The notes under the pieces were generated by a model. The model made no database searches, was not told the DNA's origin, and was given only the letters and a program-made list of their open reading frames with translations. A stretch of DNA of 15,427 nucleotides from an uncultured Pseudomonadales bacterium (GTDB lineage: Bacteria > Pseudomonadota > Gammaproteobacteria > Pseudomonadales > Porticoccaceae): the NCBI GenBank assembly GCA_905478725.1, contig CAJQJT010000399.1, forward strand, positions 1 through 15,427, given 5' to 3'. Shown one piece after another: positions 10,187 to 15,427 of this stretch (position 1 is its first letter; each line of letters opens with the position of its first letter). The translations under genes and the position numbers were made by a program.

Positions 10187-11104
10187 TTAATAATCGTCAT
10201 TAGCCTTGGTCAGCAGATCCATTATTTTCCGTAACTCCTCATCACTGGCAAACCCCTGCTGTTTGGCAAGATCCACCGCCACTTCACCTAGTGCAGTGTA
10301 AGCATTGCGCCACTGGCGTTGAGACGCAAGGGCGTCGAGATGAGTCGCCACAGTGCTCTGGTCTCCCCGGGAAATTGGCCCGGTTAAGCTATCTGCTGGG
10401 TTAGGATTATTCAAAAAGTTGTCAACGGTCTGGCGGATTAACGGATTGAGAATCAGCTCTTGTTGGGCAGAATCTATATCTGCTTCAGCCAGCATTTTCT
10501 TACTCATGGCCAACAGCGCCACTAAATTATTGCAGGCCATAACAGTGGCAGCGTGATACAGACCTTTTTTATCGCTCTGTAATGGGAAGCACTTGCCGCC
10601 TATGGCAGAGAACAACCTATTCAATACCTGAGCCGCTTGCTTGTCTCCTTCCACTGCGCAGCTACTGCCAGGGAATGTAGAGACAGATCTCGTCGGGTCG
10701 GCAAAACTGTGTGTGGGGTGCACAGAGGCTCGGTAGCACCGATTGTCGGGCAGGTGAATAATCTTTGAGCTGAGCGACCCGCTGCAGTGAAAGACAATAT
10801 TACCTGGCGTTAAAATACCCGACTGGGCAAGTGCCTCTGAGGCTTCTTGGATGGTGTCGTCTGGCGTGCTGATAAGCCAAAGGTCAGCTGGTTTTAGACT
10901 TTGTGGATTTTCTGCTGCAGTGCCATCACCGATAAAGTCCAGGGCCTTGAGGCTCGATTGGAGGCTGTTATTGAGCACTTGGCCAATCGAAATGCGGATA
11001 TCCGATTGCTGTTCAAGAAATAGTCGACAGAGAGTAGTGCCTAGACGGCCAGCCCCTATGCAGGAGACTGTTAGGTTGGTGCTCGCCAGGACAGGAGTAG
11101 TCAT
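10187..11104 (-). CDS. Rossmann-fold/DUF2520 oxidoreductase-like protein
   Basis: The 305-residue product has an N-terminal nucleotide-binding motif GAGRLG (17-22), a strand ending in LISTPDD (77-83) and HCSGS (106-110). A DUF2520 half follows, with HPTHSFADP (129-137), YHAATVMACNNLVAL (183-197) and LTGPISRGD (240-248). These blocks are the hallmarks of the Rossmann-like plus DUF2520 family, which resembles NAD(P)-dependent beta-hydroxyacid or ketopantoate-type dehydrogenases; the reaction is not established. It starts only 3 bp after the pdxJ stop, so the pair is almost certainly cotranscribed and translationally coupled. That makes a link with vitamin B6 or cofactor metabolism possible, but this is inference. 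Confidence 0.85.
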   Translation of the reverse strand: MTTPVLASTNLTVSCIGAGRLGTTLCRLFLEQQSDIRISIGQVLNNSLQSSLKALDFIGDGTAAENPQSLKPADLWLISTPDDTIQEASEALAQSGILTPGNIVFHCSGSLSSKIIHLPDNRCYRASVHPTHSFADPTRSVSTFPGSSCAVEGDKQAAQVLNRLFSAIGGKCFPLQSDKKGLYHAATVMACNNLVALLAMSKKMLAEADIDSAQQELILNPLIRQTVDNFLNNPNPADSLTGPISRGDQSTVATHLDALASQRQWRNAYTALGEVAVDLAKQQGFASDEELRKIMDLLTKANDDY

Positions 11105-11107
11105 AGT

Positions 11108-11854
11108 TTACCCGAGCAGCGCTTTGTAGCTCTGCACAGTTTTCGCCATACCCAGAGTCAGGGAGTCAACGGTAAAGGCGTGGCCGATGGAGACTTCCAG
11201 GAGGTTTGGTATGCTGGCAAACTTAGCCAGGTTGTGAAGGTTGAGATCGTGGCCGGCGTTAACACCCATACCCAAGCGGGTGGATAGCTCCGCAGCGGCT
11301 AGATGTTCCTGGAATAATGCCTCTAGCTGGTCGCTACCCCAGGCCGCGGCATAGGGGCCGGTGTAGAGCTCAATGCGGTCGGCACCGATCTCTTTTGCCA
11401 GTTCAATCTGTGCCAGATCCGGATCCATAAACAGGCTTACACGCATACCTAAACTATGCAGTCGTTCAATAATGGGTCGCAGCTGCTCGCCAGAACTGGT
11501 CAGATCAAAGCCGTGGTCCGAGGTCAGCTGATCATCGCCATCGGGAACCAGAGTGCATTGATCGGGCATGGTCTCAGCGACAAGTTCAATAAAGCCGGGA
11601 TAGTCGCCAATCGCAGGAGCAAAGGGATTGCCCTCAACATTGAACTCCACATCGGTCAGAGGTTGAACCAGAGCTGCCAGACGGCGCACATCCTCAGGGC
11701 GAATATGACGCTGATCTGGACGCGGGTGAACGGTAATGCCGTCGGCACCCTGATCTATACAGACCTTGGCGAACTCCACCACATCCGGATAGTTACCCTC
11801 TCGAGAATTGCGAATTAGGGCGATTTTATTGAGGTTAATGCTGAGATCTGTCAT
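11108..11854 (-). CDS. pdxJ: Pyridoxine 5'-phosphate synthase PdxJ, variant subtype
   Basis: PdxJ condenses 1-deoxy-D-xylulose 5-phosphate with 3-amino-2-oxopropyl phosphate to form pyridoxine 5'-phosphate. The 248-residue TIM-barrel length fits. Seen in the sequence are GADGITVHPRPDQRHI with His43, Arg45 and His50, a conserved Glu at 70 or 74 (VEFNVEGNP), VSLFMDPD (139-146), NAGHDL with His202 and SIGHA (222-226). The N-terminal motif reads INLNKIALIRNSR. The E. coli type has NIDHIATLRNAR, so the Asp-His pair that contacts deoxyxylulose phosphate is Asn9-Lys10 here. This form, with NPxAP and TLVPD following, is the one I associate with Bacteroidetes-type PdxJ. It lies outside the usual recO-pdxJ context and 3 bp before a DUF2520 gene. 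Confidence 0.9.
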   Translation of the reverse strand: MTDLSINLNKIALIRNSREGNYPDVVEFAKVCIDQGADGITVHPRPDQRHIRPEDVRRLAALVQPLTDVEFNVEGNPFAPAIGDYPGFIELVAETMPDQCTLVPDGDDQLTSDHGFDLTSSGEQLRPIIERLHSLGMRVSLFMDPDLAQIELAKEIGADRIELYTGPYAAAWGSDQLEALFQEHLAAAELSTRLGMGVNAGHDLNLHNLAKFASIPNLLEVSIGHAFTVDSLTLGMAKTVQSYKALLG

Positions 11855-11925
11855 GTCTGCTTATCATCTAAAGAGGGGCTTCTCAAAGAGAGGCTATTAA
11901 TCACGAGCTTAGTAAAAAAGCTCTA

Positions 11926-12582
11926 CTAGCGAATAGGAATCGGTTTTTCAAAGGCAGGCAGTGTCTTCGGTTCAGCAAGTGGCTTCCAAGCTTCAGGATT
12001 GAGCAACCGGGCGCTGAGAATGCGGATAGCAGTGACTGGCACATTTTGATACATGCCCATAGTCGCCACCTTAGTCTCGGCTATGGCATCCACCACATCC
12101 ATACCTTCAATCACAGAACCAAACACGGCGTAGCCCGCTTTGGCGCCACGGCCATTGAGGGATTTATTATTGCCATGATTGATAAAAAACTGCGCTTTGG
12201 CGCTATCGGGATCATTGGTTCTAGCCATAGAGATGGTGCCACGGCTATTGCTCAAACCATTGAATGATTCATTGATGATCGGTGCGCGCTCTGATTCACG
12301 GGGAGTCAGATCAAAGGTATGACCGCCGCTCTGAATCATAAAGCCCTTGATCACCCGATGAAAAATCAAGCCGTCGTAGTGGAAGCTATTGGTGTGCTTA
12401 ATAAAGTTATCGACCGATACTGGAGCCTGTTCTGGATAGAGTTCAAGCAGGATATCGCCCATATCGGTCTGCAGCTTAATCTGTGGATTCTCGGCGTAAG
12501 CGTTTGTTGTAAATGCCTGGGATAGCAGCACCAGGGAAACCAACAGTAAGCGACTGAATAATTTGAAGTGGATGTTTTGCAT
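11926..12582 (-). CDS. Secreted cyclophilin-type peptidyl-prolyl cis-trans isomerase (PpiA-like)
   Basis: The 218-residue protein begins with a signal peptide: basic start, hydrophobic LLLVSLVLL, and a likely cut after AYA at residue 30. It should therefore act in the periplasm on folding outer-membrane or secreted proteins. The cyclophilin domain covers about 35-195, with FHRVIKGFMIQSGG (74-87, catalytic Arg76 and Gln84), ISMART (117-122), QFFINH (131-136) and GYAVFGSVIEGMDVVDAI (150-167). A proline-rich tail ends PAFEKPIPIR. GGAGG-type binding bases (GGAGGC) precede the ATG. It lies 48 bp after the SH3 protein gene and 71 bp before pdxJ, all in one direction. Family assignment is firm, the exact paralogue is not. 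Confidence 0.9.
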   Translation of the reverse strand: MQNIHFKLFSRLLLVSLVLLSQAFTTNAYAENPQIKLQTDMGDILLELYPEQAPVSVDNFIKHTNSFHYDGLIFHRVIKGFMIQSGGHTFDLTPRESERAPIINESFNGLSNSRGTISMARTNDPDSAKAQFFINHGNNKSLNGRGAKAGYAVFGSVIEGMDVVDAIAETKVATMGMYQNVPVTAIRILSARLLNPEAWKPLAEPKTLPAFEKPIPIR

Positions 12583-12630
12583 GCTGCCTCCGAGTAATGT
12601 TTATGGAACTATTTCTATTTGAGTGACCGA

Positions 12631-13383
12631 CTACTGCCACTCAGAGAAACGTTTGCGACCGCGAAGCTTAGGAATCAGGATCACCAAGATAGCACCGAGA
12701 AATACGGTTAAGCCGCCGTAGAGAAATGACTCATTGCGTTGATCTTTTTGTAGATCATCGACATTGGCCTTGAGTGAGTCGTTCTCTCGCTGCAGCATAT
12801 GGTTGTTTTTTACCAACTGCTCATTCTGATCACTAAGGGCTATGGCGTCAGCAGAAATCTCTCGGATCTCAGCCAGCTCGGTAGCCAAGTTCTTTTGGCT
12901 ATCTTGGCTGTTGTCCAGCTCACCGCGCACAGATTTTGATGCCTGGTTCAGTTCGCTAACTTTTTTCTCCAGCTCGTTATTGCGCTGCTTCAGGGCCGCC
13001 AACTCTTTCTGCTGTGCTTTGACTCTAATACGCGCAATTGGCTGGTCTACCAGGTATTGCTCTTCCATCCAACCTTCGACGCCGCGATCGGTGATCAGGT
13101 GTCCCCAGCCATCAACCATTTCTAATAGCTGAAGTTTGGTGCCGGATTTAAGACCGCGGTGAACAATAGTGCAGCGAGCACAGGGTGTAGAGCGCAGTGG
13201 TACAAGAAATTCATCGTTAACCCAGACTGATTTATCCTGCAGATAGGCTTTCTCTTCAGTTTGCTTGTCAACTTTGTCTGCGGTTACTGCATCCACAGCG
13301 ACGAGACTTTCAGCCTCCTGAGCAAATGCGAAATGGCTGACGGATAGGGCTAAAATAGGTAGTGCCAAAAACAGATATTTCAT
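12631..13383 (-). CDS. TIGR04211/YgiM-type SH3 domain membrane protein
   Basis: From the ATG at 13383 the product has 250 residues. There is a signal peptide (MKYLFLALPILALSVSHFAFA, cut near 21), an SH3b-like domain (about 50-113, ending VEGWMEEQYLVDQP) and a long coiled coil (about 118-218). One transmembrane helix follows (about 221-238, LYGGLTVFLGAILVILIP) and then a short basic tail. This is the domain order of E. coli YgiM and the TIGR04211 family, with the SH3 and coil in the periplasm and the tail in the cytoplasm; the function is poorly known. An upstream TTG at 13437 would add 18 residues and bury the signal peptide, so I reject it. The presence of a CARC cysteine pair (68-71) inside the SH3 domain is unusual. 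Confidence 0.85.
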   Translation of the reverse strand: MKYLFLALPILALSVSHFAFAQEAESLVAVDAVTADKVDKQTEEKAYLQDKSVWVNDEFLVPLRSTPCARCTIVHRGLKSGTKLQLLEMVDGWGHLITDRGVEGWMEEQYLVDQPIARIRVKAQQKELAALKQRNNELEKKVSELNQASKSVRGELDNSQDSQKNLATELAEIREISADAIALSDQNEQLVKNNHMLQRENDSLKANVDDLQKDQRNESFLYGGLTVFLGAILVILIPKLRGRKRFSEWQ

Positions 13384-13415
13384 GGTTTTAAAAACGATAA
13401 GTTGGAAAGGCTTGA

Positions 13416-13444
13416 ATAATACTCTGATCAGCAGCAAATGATAA
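13416..13444 (-). promoter_or_regulatory. Possible promoter of the SH3 protein gene
   Basis: On the minus strand TTATCA (13444-13439) and TATTAT (13421-13416) are 17 bases apart, matching the sigma70 consensus at 4 and 5 of 6 positions. Transcription would start about 27 bases before the ATG at 13383. This agrees with that start and not with the upstream TTG. The -35 box lies in the loop of the dyad at 13425-13462. Confidence 0.4.
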
Positions 13445-13462
13445 CCATTTGGCTGCTAATCA
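13425..13462. promoter_or_regulatory. Long imperfect dyad between the yciI-like and SH3 genes
   Basis: TGAT (13425-13428), AGCAGC (13430-13435) and AAATG (13436-13440) pair with CATTT (13446-13450), GCTGCT (13452-13457) and ATCA (13459-13462). The stem has 15 base pairs with one mismatch and one bulged base around a 5-base loop. No T run follows on either strand. It could be an operator over the SH3 gene promoter, or an RNA stem protecting or ending the upstream transcript. Confidence 0.5.
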
Positions 13463-13493
13463 TTATGTCTATCTAGTTTGTTAGAGCAGTCTG

Positions 13494-13793
13494 TTAAGGC
13501 AGTACTTTCTTAAACGGCTTAACGGTTACCTGCTGATAGACACCGGCTGCCATATAGGGATCAGCGTCGGCCCATTGCTGAGCTTCTGTAAGCGATGGGA
13601 ATTCAGCAATCACCAAACTACCGGTAAATCCCGCCTCACCAGGTTCCAGGGAATCAATCGCCGGGTGGGGTCCGGCCACAAATAGGCGTCCATCATCTTT
13701 TAATTCTTGCAGTCGCTGCAGATGTGCTGGGCGTGACTCTAAGCGCTTGGCGAGGCTGTTTTCGATATCTTCACTGATTATTGCGTACCACAT
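13494..13793 (-). CDS. YciI-like protein
   Basis: The 99-residue product shows the compact ferredoxin-like YciI pattern. A first strand MWYAIIS is followed by [24 protein letters not shown] (21-44), with the conserved His24 and a GP turn. A strand LVIAEF, a helix [14 protein letters not shown] with the conserved Asp78-Pro79, and a last strand [13 protein letters not shown] complete it. Family members are small cytoplasmic dimers; a His/Asp pair suggests catalysis, but their reaction is not established. It lies 33 bp after the VC0807-type membrane gene and 110 bp before the SH3 gene. A yciB-yciI-SH3 order is common in gammaproteobacteria, which supports the assignment. Confidence 0.88.
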   Translation of the reverse strand: MWYAIISEDIENSLAKRLESRPAHLQRLQELKDDGRLFVAGPHPAIDSLEPGEAGFTGSLVIAEFPSLTEAQQWADADPYMAAGVYQQVTVKPFKKVLP

Positions 13794-13826
13794 AAAATTA
13801 CTCTTACTTTTACGATTAAATTTAGT

Positions 13827-14558
13827 TTATTTCTGTTTAATGATTTCGTCTAGAGACAGCCCGGTAATACGGGTAATGCCTTTAAAGAGATAAAACATAT
13901 CGCCAATCATGACTAGCATAGCGGGCACTGCGATCACCGGAAAGCTGAGTGCCGTCATCTTGCCGAGCTGCTCGTTAAAAGCCTGAGTGCCAGGGTCAGC
14001 GGTTAACAAATAGACCGCGAGAAAATAGTTGAGCACTGCAGAGAGCAAAAATGAGCCCGCCAGAATCCAGGATGCGTTTATTAGCAGCTGATCAAACTCG
14101 GGCTTGCGATTACGGCTCAACAGGGAAGCATTGATCTTATCGATCTCAAGGACTGAGTCATTGAGTAAAAAGGTATGGATTAGTGGCTGCGAGGTTTTCA
14201 GTGAAATCAGCGTCGCCAGGCCAAAGAGTGCGGGAATACTGGCCTCTTTAATGGCGATATAGATCGCATCTAACTCCATTAGGCTAATGCCGCCGGTCAA
14301 AGCAACACTCACCACCCCCAGTGCTGAGAAAAAGTTAATTTTGCCGCGCACAAAAAAGTCCCGAACACCATAAATAATCGGAAATGACAGCGCCACAATA
14401 ATTGCCAGCTTAATCCCCAGGTAGTCTTCGCCGCTGAGTTTGGTCAGCACCAGAGTGGGTATGGCGATATTAAACGCCAGATTGAGCAGCAAGCTCTCTT
14501 TCTTTGGGCTGTCTTTCTTTTCAGTCGGCTGTGGTTGCCTGTCAGTGCTGTCAGTCAT
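13827..14558 (-). CDS. VC0807-type multi-pass inner membrane protein
   Basis: The 243-residue product begins with a charged cytoplasmic stretch (about 1-21) and then has about six hydrophobic segments (24-39, 47-64, 76-93, 104-121, 163-185 and 202-225). The segment KLAIIVALSFPIIYGVRDFF and the loop after TSQPLIHTFLL are like those of the VC0807-type membrane proteins; no enzymatic motif is seen. It occupies the place where many gammaproteobacteria carry the septation protein gene yciB/ispZ, directly upstream of yciI. It is longer than YciB (about 180 residues), and I see no close resemblance to it. Function unknown; it may be tied to the cell envelope. A plausible promoter lies just upstream. 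Confidence 0.7.
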   Translation of the reverse strand: MTDSTDRQPQPTEKKDSPKKESLLLNLAFNIAIPTLVLTKLSGEDYLGIKLAIIVALSFPIIYGVRDFFVRGKINFFSALGVVSVALTGGISLMELDAIYIAIKEASIPALFGLATLISLKTSQPLIHTFLLNDSVLEIDKINASLLSRNRKPEFDQLLINASWILAGSFLLSAVLNYFLAVYLLTADPGTQAFNEQLGKMTALSFPVIAVPAMLVMIGDMFYLFKGITRITGLSLDEIIKQK

Positions 14559-14586
14559 AATTTTCTTTTGCCAGATTTAGACGGGC

Positions 14587-14614
14587 ATTGTAACCACTCA
14601 GCGGCCTATGTCGA
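14587..14614 (-). promoter_or_regulatory. Probable sigma70-like promoter of the VC0807-type gene
   Basis: On the minus strand TCGACA (14614-14609) and TACAAT (14592-14587) are 16 bases apart and each matches the consensus at 5 of 6 positions. Transcription would begin near 14580, about 22 bases before the ATG at 14558. The unit could run through the yciI-like gene. Confidence 0.5.
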
Positions 14615-14663
14615 GACAAGGGCAGGCAAACAGCCTGTGAAGCACATCAGTAGATAGATAGGG

Positions 14664-14692
14664 TTGATAAGCGGCAATTCATCATCTATTAA
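14664..14692 (+). promoter_or_regulatory. Probable sigma70-like promoter of the acetolactate synthase-like gene
   Basis: TTGATA (14664-14669, 5 of 6) and TATTAA (14687-14692, 4 of 6) are 17 bases apart. The start would be near 14700, leaving an AT-rich leader of about 55 bases before the ATG at 14754. The 195-bp gap between the divergent genes otherwise holds a 5-bp stem (CAGGC 14623-14627 with GCCTG 14633-14637) of unknown role between the two promoters. Confidence 0.4.
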
Positions 14693-14753
14693 TGAATTTA
14701 ATAAAAAATACATCAACATTTCTTTGTATCGCATTAATTTATAAGGAAAAAAA

Positions 14754-15427
14754 ATGACCGACATAGAAGGTAAAGAACGGTGCCGGGCTGTTTCACCAAT
14801 GGGACCAAAGATGGCGGATTTGCTTGTCGCTTATCTTGAACAACTGGGCGTTGAATATGTTTTTGGGGTGCCAGGGGGCGCCATAGAACCGCTCTACGAT
14901 GCTCTAGCACGCAGTGAACGACGGGGTGGAGTACGCGCTGTGGTAGCTCGCCACGAAACTGGCGCCGCCTTTATGGCCGACGGCTACGCCAGAAACAGCG
15001 GCAAGCTGGGAGTCTGCTGTTCAACCACCGGGCCCGGCGCAACCAATATGATTACCGGCGTCGCCTCCGCTTACGAAAACAACGTGCCTATGTTGGTGAT
15101 CACCGCGCAAACGGCGATCTCAACCTTTGGTAAAGGCGCTATTCAGGACTCTTCCTGCACTGGGGTCAACACAGTGGGTCTCTACTCCCACTGCACCAGA
15201 TACAACACTCTTATCTCTCATATAGATCAGTTTGAACACAAGCTCGCTGCAGCGATTATGTCGGCTATGGGCTCCCCAGCGGGGCCGGCTCATATCAGCG
15301 TGCCGCGTGATGTGATGGCGATGGATAACCTTGTCAGCCAGACTCATTATCAGTTGGGTAACTTATTGGATAGGCCTGCGCTTATTGATGATCATGCAGT
15401 GGATCAGCTCTTTCATGAATTGAGTTC
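14754..15427 (+). CDS. Thiamine-diphosphate enzyme, acetolactate synthase-like, N-terminal part (3' end outside window)
   Basis: The frame runs from ATG 14754 to the window edge without a stop, giving 224 complete codons of a protein likely to be about 550-600 residues. An AAGGA at 14743-14747 decides the start. Visible motifs of the ThDP-binding Pyr domain are VEYVFGVPGGAIEPLYDAL (33-51), RHETGAAFMADGYAR (66-80) with the cofactor-activating Glu68, and STTGPGATNMITGVASAYENNVPML (90-114). These place it in the acetolactate synthase/acetohydroxyacid synthase superfamily. The segment after this, GKGAIQDSSCTGVNTVGLYSHCTRYN (126-151), differs from the usual IvB sequence (DAFQE..VGITRP..KH). It may therefore be a specialised decarboxylase or synthase rather than IlvB. 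It is transcribed away from the envelope genes. Confidence 0.8.
   Translation, partial: MTDIEGKERCRAVSPMGPKMADLLVAYLEQLGVEYVFGVPGGAIEPLYDALARSERRGGVRAVVARHETGAAFMADGYARNSGKLGVCCSTTGPGATNMITGVASAYENNVPMLVITAQTAISTFGKGAIQDSSCTGVNTVGLYSHCTRYNTLISHIDQFEHKLAAAIMSAMGSPAGPAHISVPRDVMAMDNLVSQTHYQLGNLLDRPALIDDHAVDQLFHELS

Noticed and set aside
11905..11923. GAGCTT/AAGCTC stem between the cyclophilin and pdxJ genes as a terminator
   Set aside because: The stem has only 6 bp and the A/T run is in the loop, not after the stem on either strand.
12631..13437. TTG at 13437 as the start of the SH3 protein
   Set aside because: It would put 18 residues before a good signal peptide and lies upstream of the proposed promoter -10; the ATG at 13383 fits better.

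Overview
The window looks like a chromosomal housekeeping region of a gammaproteobacterium with roughly balanced base composition. The strongest evidence is the consecutive cluster smc-zipA-ligA, an arrangement familiar from Pseudomonas and relatives; ZipA itself is essentially gammaproteobacterial. The cytochrome c maturation gene ccmI and the SH3/YciI block also fit this class. A marine Cellvibrionales/SAR92-like source is a reasonable guess, but it is inference only.

Layout. Bases 1-672 hold the C-terminal part of ccmI on the plus strand, closed by an intrinsic terminator built over its own stop codon. A 194-bp regulatory gap precedes smc (867-4364), zipA (4467-5303) and ligA (5320-7353), also on the plus strand. 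These act in chromosome organisation, Z-ring anchoring and DNA ligation. Next on the plus strand come an unrecognised 141-residue protein (7428-7853), a tiny two-helix membrane protein and a major facilitator transporter. The last two share a reading frame, separated by a single stop codon, and both start with TTG.

From 9378 to 14558 all genes lie on the minus strand. Read in their own direction (high to low coordinates) they are: a VC0807-type membrane protein, a YciI-like protein, a TIGR04211/YgiM-type SH3 membrane protein, a secreted cyclophilin, a PdxJ of an unusual subtype, a Rossmann/DUF2520 protein only 3 bp behind pdxJ, and a SpoU/TrmH-type RNA 2'-O-methyltransferase. The methyltransferase runs tail-to-tail into the transporter with a 14-bp overlap. 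At the right edge a divergent thiamine-diphosphate enzyme of the acetolactate synthase superfamily begins at 14754 and runs off the window; it probably opens a different functional unit.

I see no mobile element, CRISPR array, rRNA or tRNA gene, and no convincing new defence or biosynthetic system. The items most worth a second look are the PdxJ variant with its DUF2520 partner, the in-frame stop between the two membrane ORFs, the 12-bp tandem repeat giving ligA three in-frame stops, a long dyad element upstream of the SH3 gene, and the atypical acetolactate synthase-like enzyme.
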